DNA of 64,000 nucleotides. Origin: Flavobacterium sp. Root935. Lineage in GTDB: Bacteria; Bacteroidota; Bacteroidia; Flavobacteriales; Flavobacteriaceae. Within the stretch, counting starts at the first letter, position 1; each line of letters begins with the position of its first letter. This document shows, in pieces, positions 19,015-26,809 of the stretch. A program made the position numbers and the translations under genes. The stretch is taken from assembly GCF_001429295.1 (NCBI RefSeq), contig NZ_LMJL01000010.1, positions 306,313 to 370,312 of the forward strand, in the 5' to 3' direction. The notes beneath the pieces were generated by a model. That model had not been told where the DNA came from and did no database searches. It saw only the letters and a program-made list of their open reading frames with translations.

Positions 19015-19449
19015 TTATTTATTCGGCTGATTTTCATCAAAATTTACCATCCAGTTCACACCGAATTTATCTTTGAACATTCCAAAATATGCACCCCAGA
19101 AGGTTTTGTTCATAGGCATTTCTACTTTTCCTCCTGCCGAAAGTCCGTTAAAAATTCTATCTGCTTCATCTGTGCTTTCTACATTAATCGAAATGGAGAA
19201 ATTATCGCCAAAACCAACATCCCCATATCTTGGATGACTGTCACTTCCCATTAAAATCGTATTCCCAATTGGGAGTGAAACGTGCATAATTCTATTTAGA
19301 GCTTCCTCAGAGAGTTGCTCACCTTCTTCTGCTGGTGCGTCTTTGTATTTTCCGATGTACGGAAATTCGCCGCCGAAAACTGATTTATAAAATAGAAATG
19401 CTTCTTCGCAAGTTCCATTAAACATTAAATAAGGATTTATTGCTGCCAT
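19015..19449 (-). CDS. VOC family protein, PhnB-like
   Basis: A 144-residue protein of the vicinal-oxygen-chelate (glyoxalase/bleomycin resistance) fold, PhnB-like branch. It has INPYLMFNGTCEEAFLFYKSVFGGE at the N-terminus, MHVSLPIGNTILMGSD in the middle and WGAYFGMFKDKFGVNWMVNF at the C-terminus, the two beta-alpha-beta-beta-beta modules of the fold. It is the last of six VOC/AHSA1 genes on this strand. The preceding gap (19450-19571) holds low-complexity repeats, so it may have its own promoter. No substrate can be inferred. Confidence 0.85.
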   Translation of the reverse strand: MAAINPYLMFNGTCEEAFLFYKSVFGGEFPYIGKYKDAPAEEGEQLSEEALNRIMHVSLPIGNTILMGSDSHPRYGDVGFGDNFSISINVESTDEADRIFNGLSAGGKVEMPMNKTFWGAYFGMFKDKFGVNWMVNFDENQPNK

Positions 19450-19453
19450 GATG

Positions 19454-19571
19454 TTTTTTTATTAATTGTTGATTGTTAATTATAAATTGTTAATGTCTTT
19501 TTTACTAATCTTTTAGTTATAGATACACTCTTTACTCTTTTCTCTTTTCTCTTTAATCTTTACTCTCTTAC
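19454..19571. repeat. Low-complexity intergenic repeats
   Basis: Two blocks are visible: TTGTTAAT-like units (about 19467-19495) and a pyrimidine-rich series of CTCTTTACTCTTTTCTCTTTT-like units (about 19527-19570). They separate the PhnB-like gene from the upstream AHSA1 gene and contain no coding signal. Confidence 0.5.
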
Positions 19572-20009
19572 TTATTCCTCAGACAATTCTTTAATTCGAT
19601 CCAATGCTTTTGGAAAAGTACCTTTAAAATAGTCTATATGCTTTTCGGTTACATCAACTTCTACCTCAAGATCAACTGCATCTCCGTTTTGAGTTAATCT
19701 ATAGGTTTCCATTGAACCGCTCCATTCATTTGTTTCTTCATTGAGGGGTAATTCCTTAAAATCTTTCAGTTCTCCCAAATGCTTAAAAGCCATATATTCA
19801 TTTGGGATTTTTTTCTCGATTATACTATTCATTCCTCCACCGTCAGGCCCAAGAAAGTGTATTTTTCCACCTTCGTTCCAATCACTTACTGCATACGACC
19901 CTTCATAAAAAACTCCGGTCCATTTTCTGTAAGTTTCGTCTTCCCATAAGACTTTCCAAATCTTTTCTTTAGAAGCCTTGATACTGATATTAAATTTTAA
20001 TTTTTCCAT
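19572..20009 (-). CDS. AHSA1/SRPBCC domain protein (copy 3)
   Basis: A 145-residue START/Bet v 1-like (SRPBCC) protein with an N-terminal INISIKASKEKIWKVLWED-like strand-helix and the central FLGPDGGGMNS turn. The frame extends to 20048, but that overlaps the upstream VOC gene; the ATG at 20009 lies 1 nt after its stop and gives the usual SRPBCC start (MEKLKFNIS). This points to translational coupling with the VOC gene. Such proteins bind hydrophobic ligands; the ligand is unknown. It is more diverged than the pair at 20510-21354. Confidence 0.82.
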   Translation of the reverse strand: MEKLKFNISIKASKEKIWKVLWEDETYRKWTGVFYEGSYAVSDWNEGGKIHFLGPDGGGMNSIIEKKIPNEYMAFKHLGELKDFKELPLNEETNEWSGSMETYRLTQNGDAVDLEVEVDVTEKHIDYFKGTFPKALDRIKELSEE

Positions 20010-20010
20010 C

Positions 20011-20421
20011 TTAATTTGGTAATTTACTAAAGTCCATAAATAAAACATTCCAACGATGACCGTCTAAATCGGCAAAACCACAGCCGTACATCCAACCTTG
20101 ACTTTCTGCAGGAGGAGCAAAAACAGTTCCGCCAGCTTCTTTTACTTTTTCTGCTAATTCATCAACTTCTTCTCTGCTTTCAGCATCAATCGAAATCAAT
20201 ACTTCCGAGCTCGATTTAGTATCGGTAAGACTGTTTTGAGAAAAGCTGGAAAAAAGCATTTCTTCAAAAAGCATTACAACAAAATGTCCTTCACCTACAA
20301 CCATGCACGTCGAACTTGGCGTATCATGCTGTTCATTAAACGAAAAACCAATTTTCCAGAAAAAATCTTTCGCTTTTGCTACATCCTTTACAGGAAGATT
20401 CAACCATATTTGTTTTGTCAT
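20011..20421 (-). CDS. VOC family protein (copy 2)
   Basis: A 136-residue glyoxalase/bleomycin-resistance-fold protein. It begins IWLNLPVKDVAKAKDFFWKI and ends GFADLDGHRWNVLFMD, with the two-module VOC layout. It is clearly paralogous to the gene at 21357-21764, sharing the start KxDVxxAxxFF, the central EVLISIDAESREEVDE and the C-terminal WMY...DLDGHxW. Its stop is 1 nt before the next AHSA1 start. Metal ligands cannot be assigned with confidence. Confidence 0.85.
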   Translation of the reverse strand: MTKQIWLNLPVKDVAKAKDFFWKIGFSFNEQHDTPSSTCMVVGEGHFVVMLFEEMLFSSFSQNSLTDTKSSSEVLISIDAESREEVDELAEKVKEAGGTVFAPPAESQGWMYGCGFADLDGHRWNVLFMDFSKLPN

Positions 20422-20471
20422 TTTTTTGTTTTTTTTTGGTTAGATATTGTGATAGTAAGTAATGTGTAAGC

Positions 20472-20497
20472 CTCTGAACCTTTGAACCTTTGAACCT
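20472..20497. repeat. Tandem 8-bp repeat (CTTTGAAC)
   Basis: Three consecutive 8-nt units, CTCTGAAC, CTTTGAAC and CTTTGAAC, lie between the AHSA1 pair and the second VOC gene. It is a non-coding low-complexity repeat. Confidence 0.7.
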
Positions 20498-20509
20498 CAA
20501 GAAAAAGAA

Positions 20510-20914
20510 TTAATTGTTTTCTGCGTAATTTTTAAAATTATCCAAAATTGCCTGCCAGCCTGCGCGCTGCATTTCTTCTGGATTTTGCGTTTCTGGATCA
20601 AAACTTTCAACAATTTCGACTCCGTCTGCCGTTTCTGTAAACTTAATTTCAACCTTTCTTCCATCTGCCATAACATATTCGAGTGCACTTTTTGGTTTAA
20701 CCAAAGTAAATTCACCTTCAAAATCGAAACTCATGCTTCCATCTTTTGCTGCCATAGTCGATTTAAATTTTCCTCCTTCTCTTAAATCAGATTCTGCATA
20801 CGGTGTGTGCCAGTCTGGAGATGCAAAACTCCAATTCTTAACATGTTCTGGCGTATTCCATAAATCCCAAACTTTGTCTAAAGATGCATTAACGGTATTT
20901 TTGATTGTTATCAT
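20510..20914 (-). CDS. AHSA1/SRPBCC domain protein (copy 2)
   Basis: A 134-residue AHSA1-type SRPBCC protein: ITIKNTVNASLDKVWDLW at the N-terminus, then NWSFASPDWHTPYAE, FDFEGEFTLVKP and a C-terminal amphipathic helix (GWQAILDNFKNYAEN). It is a close tandem paralogue of the next gene upstream (20944-21354), sharing the PEHxxNWxxASPDWHTP block. It starts 29 nt after that gene, so the two are probably cotranscribed. Function unknown beyond likely ligand binding. Confidence 0.87.
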   Translation of the reverse strand: MITIKNTVNASLDKVWDLWNTPEHVKNWSFASPDWHTPYAESDLREGGKFKSTMAAKDGSMSFDFEGEFTLVKPKSALEYVMADGRKVEIKFTETADGVEIVESFDPETQNPEEMQRAGWQAILDNFKNYAENN

Positions 20915-20943
20915 GATTTTTATTTTATAATTTATAAATTGAT

Positions 20944-21354
20944 TTATCGTTTAAAATTCTCCACGTAGCTTTTAAAATTTTGAATGATAGCCGTACAAAA
21001 TTTTTCTTCCATATCTGCAGATTCGATTGCTGTCGGCTCAAATGTTTCAGTAATTTTTACTTGATTATCTTGATTTTCAAAATGAACACTTGCCGTTCTA
21101 TTATCATAAAGCTTATATTCTAGTAATGAAAATTTGTCAATTTTCGTGTATATGCCTTCAAAATCAAAACCATCACTTCCATCCTTTACAGCCATGGTAA
21201 ATTTAAATTTACTGCCTTCTGTTAGGTTATTTTCTACAAAAGGCGTATGCCAATCTGGAGAAGCATTATTCCAATTTATAATATGCTCAGGCAATGTCCA
21301 CAGCTCCCAAACTTTTTCTATAGGTGCATTAATTATAGCTTCTACCGAAATCAT
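20944..21354 (-). CDS. AHSA1/SRPBCC domain protein (copy 1)
   Basis: A 136-residue AHSA1-type SRPBCC protein (ISVEAIINAPIEKVWELW, NWNNASPDWHTPFVE, GFDFEGIYTKID, C-terminal helix IIQNFKSYVENF). It is tandemly duplicated with 20510-20914. It starts 2 nt after the stop of the VOC gene at 21357, so VOC and AHSA1 form a coupled pair, repeated as a second pair at 20421-19572. Function unknown. Confidence 0.87.
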   Translation of the reverse strand: MISVEAIINAPIEKVWELWTLPEHIINWNNASPDWHTPFVENNLTEGSKFKFTMAVKDGSDGFDFEGIYTKIDKFSLLEYKLYDNRTASVHFENQDNQVKITETFEPTAIESADMEEKFCTAIIQNFKSYVENFKR

Positions 21355-21356
21355 AG

Positions 21357-21764
21357 TTAATTATTTGGTATCTGGCTTTCATCCATATAAAAAACTTCCC
21401 AATGATGCCCATCTAGATCCAGAAAAGTTCTTTGGTACATCCATTCATAATCATGCTCTTTATTGTAATCAGTTCCGCCGGCTTTAACTGCTTTTTCCAT
21501 TATTTCATTCACTTTTTCGCGTGTTTCAACAGAAATAGAAATAAGGACTTCGCTGGTTGTAGCGGTATCACAAATTTGCTTATTGGTAAATGTTTTATAA
21601 AAGTCCTCAACCAAAAGCATCACATTTATATTTTCACCAACAATTAAACAAGTTCCCTTTTCATTTGTAAACCTAGAATCGAATGAAAAGCCTAAATCCT
21701 TAAAAAAGGATACTGAACGATTTAAATCTTTTACAGCAAGATTTAAGAATATCTTTGTTTTCAT
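21357..21764 (-). CDS. VOC family protein (copy 1)
   Basis: A 135-residue VOC-fold protein, first gene of the minus-strand cluster. It begins IFLNLAVKDLNRSVSFFKDL and ends FLDLDGHHWEVFYMDESQIP, with the EVLISISVETREKV segment in the second module. It is paralogous to 20011-20421. A TACATTTG -7 box lies 28 nt upstream (21799-21792 on the minus strand). The divergent AraC gene starts 141 nt away. Its enzymatic activity, if any, is unknown. Confidence 0.87.
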   Translation of the reverse strand: MKTKIFLNLAVKDLNRSVSFFKDLGFSFDSRFTNEKGTCLIVGENINVMLLVEDFYKTFTNKQICDTATTSEVLISISVETREKVNEIMEKAVKAGGTDYNKEHDYEWMYQRTFLDLDGHHWEVFYMDESQIPNN

Positions 21765-21791
21765 CTTTATAAAATTACGAATTAATTAAAA

Positions 21792-21799
21792 CAAATGTA
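21792..21799 (-). promoter_or_regulatory. Probable -7 box of the VOC/AHSA1 cluster
   Basis: TACATTTG on the minus strand, 28 nt before the first VOC gene. The nearest TTG is 25 nt upstream, a little far for the -33 element. Confidence 0.4.
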
Positions 21800-21864
21800 A
21801 AATTTTAAGATTAGTTAAAAATGCCAATAAAAGTCATTTTTAGGGGCATTTAAGACAAAATGAT

Positions 21865-21872
21865 TATTTTTG
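21865..21872 (+). promoter_or_regulatory. Probable -7 box of the AraC-type regulator
   Basis: TATTTTTG matches TAnnTTTG and lies 32 nt before the start codon. No clear -33 TTG is present, so activation by a regulator is possible. Confidence 0.4.
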
Positions 21873-21904
21873 TTTGAAGTTACATTTCAAAAACAATAAA
21901 AACC

Positions 21905-22870
21905 ATGAGCAAGAAATTAGGATTAATCGTACCTCACGACTACAAATTATTAAGTATTGCAGCGATATTAGAAGTATTTGAAACTACTAACAAACTCAGT
22001 TCAGGAAACGAAAAACCATTTGAAATCATGATTTTTCAATCGAAAGAACAAAATGATGAGGGAAATTTGTTTGGATATGTATCTAACGTAATTGAAACGT
22101 CTAATATTATTTTGGATCTGATTTTAATTCCCGCTTTTACAACTGACAATATGAGTGAAATGATTAAGAAGAATAAAAATTTCATTCCTTGGCTGCAAAA
22201 ACAACATCAAGCTGGAGCCGAATTGGCCAGTTTTTGTACTGGAGCATTTTTGTTTGCCGCTTCTGGTTTGTTAAACGAAAAACTGGCTACCACACATGTT
22301 GACGCCTGCAGTGCTTTTACAAAAGCTTTTCCGATGGTGAAATTAAAACCCGAAGAAACTCTAACTGCTGATGGAAGTTTGTATACCAGCGGCGGCTCTA
22401 CCTCAACTTTTCATTTATTAATTCTTTTAGTTCAAAAATTCTGCGGCAACGAAATGGCTGTCAATATTGCTAAAATCTTTTCTATCGATTTAAATAGATA
22501 TAAACAAAGTTATTTCAGCACTTTTAGACCCAATCATTTGCACAATGATACTTTGGTTGCTATGTTACAGCAAAAAATTGAAAGCCAATATCATACAATA
22601 GAAAAACTGGAAGAAATTACCAAAGACATTCCAACAAGTGCCAGAAACATGACACGTCGCTTTAAGCAGGTAACCGGAATTCCGCCAATAGAATATCTTC
22701 AGAATATAAGAGTCGAAAGTTCAAAAAAATACTTAGAGCAAACTCAGCTTTCCATTTCAGAAATCATCGAAAAAACAGGTTACAACGACCCAAAAGCTTT
22801 TAGAAAAGTGTTCTATAAAATGGTCGGTATGAAACCAATTGAATATAGAGAGAAATTTAGGGTGCAGTAG
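21905..22870 (+). CDS. GlxA-type AraC transcriptional regulator
   Basis: A 321-residue regulator with an N-terminal DJ-1/PfpI-like (GATase1) domain (about 1-190) and a C-terminal AraC double helix-turn-helix (about 225-320). The N-terminal domain keeps the nucleophile-elbow Cys in LASFCTGAFLFAASG near residue 110 and the downstream GGSTSTFHLL. The DNA-binding part has SARNMTRRFKQVTGIPPIEYLQ and ISEIIEKTGYNDPKAFRKVF. It is divergent from the VOC/AHSA1 cluster across 140 nt and is the obvious candidate for its control; the inducer is unknown. Confidence 0.9.
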   Translation: MSKKLGLIVPHDYKLLSIAAILEVFETTNKLSSGNEKPFEIMIFQSKEQNDEGNLFGYVSNVIETSNIILDLILIPAFTTDNMSEMIKKNKNFIPWLQKQHQAGAELASFCTGAFLFAASGLLNEKLATTHVDACSAFTKAFPMVKLKPEETLTADGSLYTSGGSTSTFHLLILLVQKFCGNEMAVNIAKIFSIDLNRYKQSYFSTFRPNHLHNDTLVAMLQQKIESQYHTIEKLEEITKDIPTSARNMTRRFKQVTGIPPIEYLQNIRVESSKKYLEQTQLSISEIIEKTGYNDPKAFRKVFYKMVGMKPIEYREKFRVQ

Positions 22871-22894
22871 TTTTTTTTAGCAGCAGAAAATTTT

Positions 22895-22981
22895 GTTTTC
22901 AAAAGAACTTTCGGTCCTGCTCTACACTATATCTTTTGCTCTGAACCCCAGAGCAAAAGGATGCCGTTTCGATCAGGGCTA
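22895..22981 (-). ncRNA. Structured intergenic element (possible Flavobacteria RNA motif)
   Basis: Read on the minus strand, TAGCCCTGATCGAAACGGC leads into an 11-bp stem (CTTTTGCTCTG/CAGAGCAAAAG) with a short loop, then GATATAGTGTAGAGCAGGAC and CGAAAGTTC. CCTG near the 5' end can pair with CAGG near the 3' end, closing the structure, and each flank carries a GAAA. I recall closely similar stretches recurring in Flavobacteriia intergenic regions and suspect the computationally found Flavo-1 motif, but cannot confirm the match. It lies between araC and clpX; strand and function are inferred. Confidence 0.5.
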
Positions 22982-23061
22982 AAATTCAACTTTTTGTTTT
23001 CAGAAGAAAAAAATCTTTAAAATTTATTCCATACAACAAACAAAAAGTTTTTGAAAATCAT

Positions 23062-23090
23062 AAAAAAAACCTGCTCAGTGAGCAGGTTAA
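23062..23090. terminator. Bidirectional terminator after clpX
   Basis: A 10-bp perfect palindrome AACCTGCTCA/TGAGCAGGTT flanked by A-runs on the left and right, giving U-tracts on both strands. It is the second of two terminators behind clpX and can also stop transcripts from the araC side. Confidence 0.8.
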
Positions 23091-23128
23091 AAAAAAAACT
23101 TTGTCAAAATTTAAAACTTTGACAAAGT
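23089..23128 (-). terminator. Primary terminator of clpX
   Basis: On the minus strand ACTTTGTCAAA pairs with TTTGACAAAGT across a 9-nt loop and runs straight into ten T, 13 nt after the clpX stop codon. Confidence 0.85.
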
Positions 23129-23140
23129 GATATTTAAGAT

Positions 23141-24373
23141 TTAAGAAGCAATTTCCATACGCTTCAATAAATTTTTACTTAATGTGTGTTCTGCGTATTC
23201 TTTGTCAATTGTCAGACTTGTGTCATCTGAAGTTGGCAATTCGTACATAGCATCAGTTAGGATAGCTTCACATAAAGAACGAAGTCCACGTGCACCTAAT
23301 TTGTATTCTAATGCCTTATCCACAATAAAATCTAAAGCCTCGTTTGTAATAGTAAACTCAACATCATCCATCAAGAATAATTTTTGATATTGTTTTATTA
23401 ATGCATTTTTAGGCTGTGTCAAAATAGCACGAAGCGTTTCTTTATCCAAAGGATCCATATGCGTTAAAACTGGTAAACGACCAATAATCTCTGGAATCAA
23501 TCCAAAATCTTTAATGTCTTTTGGAATAATGTATTGCAGTAAATTGTCTTTATCAATATTGTCTACATTTTTAGAAGTTGAATAACCAACTGCCTGACGG
23601 TTTAAACGTTTAGAAATAATACGTTCAACTCCATCAAAAGCTCCTCCTGCAATAAACAATATATTTTGAGTATTTACCTCAACAAATTTTTGGTCTGGAT
23701 GCTTACGACCTCCTTTTGGCGGTACGTTTACAACAGTTCCTTCTAATAATTTTAATAATGCTTGTTGAACTCCCTCACCAGAAACGTCACGTGTTATTGA
23801 TGGATTATCGCTCTTACGGGCAATTTTATCTATTTCATCAATAAAAACAATTCCTCTTTCTGCTTTAGCTACATCATAATCAGCAGCTTGAAGTAAACGG
23901 GTTAAGATACTTTCAACATCTTCTCCAACATAACCAGCTTCTGTTAATACTGTTGCATCAACAATAGCCAAAGGAACATCTAACATTTTTGCAATTGTTT
24001 TTGCAACTAATGTTTTTCCAGTTCCGGTTTGACCCACCATAATGATGTTACTTTTTTCAATCTCTACTTCGTCGTCTAATTGCTGCTGCATTAAACGCTT
24101 GTAGTGATTGTAAACCGCAACTGACATTACTTTTTTAGTTTGATCCTGACCAATAACATATTGATCTAAGAAAGCCCTAATTTCTTTTGGTTTCTTTAAA
24201 ATTAAATCTCCAACAAGTTTTGCGCTTCCACTAGACTTTAATTCTTCTAATACAATTCCGTGTGCCTGCTCAATACACTTATCACAAATATGTGCATTGA
24301 TTCCAGCAATCAATAAATTAGTTTCTGGCTTCTTTCTTCCACAAAACGAACATTCTAATACTACTTTAGCCAT
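23141..24373 (-). CDS. clpX: ATP-dependent unfoldase ClpX
   Basis: The AAA+ unfoldase that recognises substrates and feeds them to ClpP. The 410-residue protein has the N-terminal zinc-binding domain (CSFC...CDKC, residues 9-34), Walker A GQTGTGKT near residue 117, the GYVGEDV pore loop, Walker [10 protein letters not shown] near residue 180, and the C-terminal small domain with the GARGLRS sensor 2 motif. It lies downstream of clpP in the usual tig-clpP-clpX order but is separated by 165 nt of repeats and has its own promoter. Confidence 0.98.
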   Translation of the reverse strand: MAKVVLECSFCGRKKPETNLLIAGINAHICDKCIEQAHGIVLEELKSSGSAKLVGDLILKKPKEIRAFLDQYVIGQDQTKKVMSVAVYNHYKRLMQQQLDDEVEIEKSNIIMVGQTGTGKTLVAKTIAKMLDVPLAIVDATVLTEAGYVGEDVESILTRLLQAADYDVAKAERGIVFIDEIDKIARKSDNPSITRDVSGEGVQQALLKLLEGTVVNVPPKGGRKHPDQKFVEVNTQNILFIAGGAFDGVERIISKRLNRQAVGYSTSKNVDNIDKDNLLQYIIPKDIKDFGLIPEIIGRLPVLTHMDPLDKETLRAILTQPKNALIKQYQKLFLMDDVEFTITNEALDFIVDKALEYKLGARGLRSLCEAILTDAMYELPTSDDTSLTIDKEYAEHTLSKNLLKRMEIAS

Positions 24374-24394
24374 TCTTTTTTAGTTACTAAGCTG

Positions 24395-24423
24395 CAAAGT
24401 TACTAAGTTTCTGAGACTTTCAA
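24395..24423 (-). promoter_or_regulatory. Promoter of clpX
   Basis: On the minus strand TTG (24423-24421), an 18-nt spacer and TAACTTTG (24402-24395) match the consensus. The -7 box lies at the edge of one arm of the inverted repeat at 24397-24449 and the TTG in its loop. The leader would be about 15-20 nt. Confidence 0.65.
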
Positions 24424-24532
24424 CGAAAACCTCAAAAACTTAGTAACTTCTTAACTTTTATTTTTTGTTTCAAGTTTTATTTGTTTGAAGTTTCAAGTTA
24501 ACCATAGCAGCTTGAAACTTGAAACTTGAAAC
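24397..24532. repeat. Double hairpin intergenic repeat between clpP and clpX
   Basis: The first hairpin pairs AAGTTACTAAGTTTCTGAG (24397-24415) with CTCAAAAACTTAGTAACTT (24431-24449), one mismatch. The second pairs GTTTGAAGTTTCAAG (from 24483) with CTTGAAACTT repeats (24511-24532), where TTGAAAC occurs three times. A related fragment (AAAGTTTCAAGG...CTGAGATACT) lies at 25317-25340 on the other side of clpP. It is a non-coding dispersed repeat. Confidence 0.75.
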
Positions 24533-24538
24533 TAAGTT

Positions 24539-25213
24539 TTATCCTCTTCTCAAAACTTCATCAATCATTCCGTACTCTTTTGCTTCGTCAGCTTTCATCC
24601 AGTAATCACGCTCACTGTCTTTATGCACTTTATCAAAAGTTTGTCCTGAATGTTGTGAAATAATATGATATAATTCATCTTTTAATTTCAACATCTCACG
24701 TAAGTTGATTTCCATATCTGTCGCAACACCTTGTGCTCCTCCAGACGGCTGGTGAATCATAACGCGTGAATGTGGCAGAGCCGAACGTTTTCCTGCAGCT
24801 CCTGCACATAATAAAACTGCTCCCATAGAAGCTGCCATTCCTGTACAAATTGTAGCTACATCTGGTTTAATGTACTGCATTGTGTCATAGATTCCAAGAC
24901 CTGCATAAACACTTCCTCCAGGAGAGTTTAAGTAAATTTGAATATCTTTTGAAGCATCGGCACTTTCTAAAAATAATAATTGAGCCTGAACAATGTTAGC
25001 AATCTGGTCATCGATACCAGTTCCTAAAAAAATAATTCTGTCCATCATTAATCTTGAAAATACATCTAATTGAGAAACATTCAACTGACGTTCTTCAATA
25101 ATATATGGAGTCATATTAGTTGGAGTCATCGCCGCAACGATTTTATCGTAATACATTGCATTTACTCCTTGGTGCTTTGTAGCAAATTTTTTGAATTCTT
25201 TACCGTAGTTCAT
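24539..25213 (-). CDS. clpP: ATP-dependent Clp protease proteolytic subunit ClpP
   Basis: The serine peptidase that forms the barrel degrading proteins unfolded by ClpX. It has 224 residues, slightly longer at the N-terminus than E. coli ClpP, from which a propeptide would be removed. The catalytic Ser lies in GMAASMGAVLL near residue 127 and the His in RVMIHQPSGG near residue 153; the Asp is in the DSERDYWM region. It is preceded by tig and followed by clpX on the same strand. Confidence 0.98.
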   Translation of the reverse strand: MNYGKEFKKFATKHQGVNAMYYDKIVAAMTPTNMTPYIIEERQLNVSQLDVFSRLMMDRIIFLGTGIDDQIANIVQAQLLFLESADASKDIQIYLNSPGGSVYAGLGIYDTMQYIKPDVATICTGMAASMGAVLLCAGAAGKRSALPHSRVMIHQPSGGAQGVATDMEINLREMLKLKDELYHIISQHSGQTFDKVHKDSERDYWMKADEAKEYGMIDEVLRRG

Positions 25214-25341
25214 ATGTATTTTGTTCTAAGTTTTACGTTTATTTGGTGTATACATTTTTATTCCCTGCAAAGGTCATACCCTTTTATAAAGAATGTCATT
25301 ATGTCTTCTTTTTTTTAAAGTTTCAAGGTTCTGAGATACTA

Positions 25342-25357
25342 TCCCGAAGCTTCGGGA
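25342..25357. repeat. GC-rich palindrome TCCCGAAGCTTCGGGA
   Basis: A perfect 16-bp palindrome between clpP and tig, followed by a run of ten T a few bases later on the plus strand. It resembles a terminator stem but no plus-strand gene precedes it. A similar TCCCGAT/ATCGGGA stem forms the terminator at 61319-61342. Confidence 0.6.
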
Positions 25358-25400
25358 CTAAGTTTTTTTTTTAATCTGGAATATCACATACAGCCGAAAC

Positions 25401-25436
25401 AAAAAAAAGCGTCAAAAGAAAAATCTCTTGACGCTC
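25401..25436 (-). terminator. Terminator of tig
   Basis: On the minus strand GAGCGTCAAGAG...CTTTTGACGCTT forms a stem followed by eight T, about 25 nt after the tig stop codon. ClpP is therefore expected to have a separate promoter. Confidence 0.8.
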
Positions 25437-25458
25437 AAATATAATTATTTTTCAGAAA

Positions 25459-26781
25459 TTATTCTCCGTAAGAAGCAGCAATAAATTCTTCGTAAGTAAC
25501 TTCTTTTGTTGTTGGATTTGCTTTCTCTTTGAATAAATCTAACAATTTAGCAGCTACAACTTGCTCAGAAAGTCTTTTCACTTCTTCTTGGTTAGATAAA
25601 ACTCTAGCCACGATTCCTTGAACTTCTTCTTCAGTTGGGTTAGTTTGTCCAAATTGAGCCATTTGTTGTCTGATTGCGTTTGATGTAAACTCTTTCAAAT
25701 CTTCAAATGTAATTTGGATATTACTTTGAGCCATTGCTTTTCCTTCAATTAATTGGAAACGTAAACCTTTTTCAGATCTTGCGTATTCAACTTCAGCTTC
25801 TTCTGCAGAAAGTTTTTTCTCTCCAACAGTTTGCAACCATTTTTTAAGGAATTCTGCTGGTAAATCAAATTTTGTGTTTTCGATCAAGAAATCCTGAACG
25901 TCTAACAATAATTTTTGATCTGCTTGCTGCGCGAATTGAGCTTCAGCATCTTCTTTGATTTTAGCTTTTAAATCTTCTAAAGAAGCTACTTTTCCTTCAC
26001 CAAAAAGTTTATCAAATAATTCTTGGTTTAATTCTGCCAATTCTGATCCGTTGATAGCTTCGATTGTAAAGTTTACTTCGATATCTAAACCGTGAACATC
26101 ATCATGAGATACTTTTAAGTAATCCATTAATTGGTGATCGTCTTCGAATAAACCTTTTGTGCTTACTGTAACAACATCTCCAACTTTTTTACCGATGAAT
26201 TTATCTCCAGCCTCTTTGTTGAAAGTAGATACAGAAATTGTAGTTGTATTGTTGATTCCTTTTTCTTCGTTTGTGAAAGTTCCAGTTAAATCTGAATCAG
26301 CTTCAACTTTATCTTGAGGAATTGCTTTTCCAAATTGTTTTTGGATACGCTCTACTTGTCCGTCGATTAATTTATCGTCAGCAGTAACAATATATTTTAC
26401 GATATTATTTTTAGCTTCTAAATCAATTTCGAAGTTAGGCACTAAACCAATTTCGAATTCAAAAGTTAATTCTTCAGCATCCCAGTCAAGGTTTTCGTTT
26501 ACTTTTGGAAGAGGAGTTCCTAAAAGATTTAATCTTTCAGATTGAATATAACGCTCTAAAGCTAAATCAACTACTTTTTTAACTTCTTCTTGTTTAATAC
26601 CTTTTCCGTATTGTTTTTCAACAAGATCTTTAGGAACTTGTCCTTTTCTAAATCCTTTTACTTGCGCCAAAGGCAATTTTTCGTTGATTCTTTTTGCCAC
26701 TTGACCTTTATAATCCATATGAACCACGTTCATTACAATTGTCTCGTTAACAGCGTCTATTGCTACTCTTTTAATATCCAT
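25459..26781 (-). CDS. tig: Trigger factor
   Basis: A ribosome-associated chaperone. The N-terminal ribosome-binding domain carries the signature GFRKGQVPK at residues 43-51. The middle domain (about 150-230) is strand-rich but has little FKBP consensus, as I would expect from Bacteroidota trigger factors, so prolyl isomerase activity is doubtful. The C-terminal part (260-440) is helical and Glu/Lys/Gln-rich, as in the chaperone arms. It has 440 residues (E. coli 432). It is located upstream of clpP as in many bacteria. Confidence 0.95.
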   Translation of the reverse strand: MDIKRVAIDAVNETIVMNVVHMDYKGQVAKRINEKLPLAQVKGFRKGQVPKDLVEKQYGKGIKQEEVKKVVDLALERYIQSERLNLLGTPLPKVNENLDWDAEELTFEFEIGLVPNFEIDLEAKNNIVKYIVTADDKLIDGQVERIQKQFGKAIPQDKVEADSDLTGTFTNEEKGINNTTTISVSTFNKEAGDKFIGKKVGDVVTVSTKGLFEDDHQLMDYLKVSHDDVHGLDIEVNFTIEAINGSELAELNQELFDKLFGEGKVASLEDLKAKIKEDAEAQFAQQADQKLLLDVQDFLIENTKFDLPAEFLKKWLQTVGEKKLSAEEAEVEYARSEKGLRFQLIEGKAMAQSNIQITFEDLKEFTSNAIRQQMAQFGQTNPTEEEVQGIVARVLSNQEEVKRLSEQVVAAKLLDLFKEKANPTTKEVTYEEFIAASYGE

Positions 26782-26809
26782 CTTCTTCTTTAATTTACAT
26801 AATAAAATT

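Noticed and set aside
19454..20497. Short repeats considered as a CRISPR array
   Set aside because: Units are 8-20 nt without regular spacers of unique sequence, and no cas gene is present.
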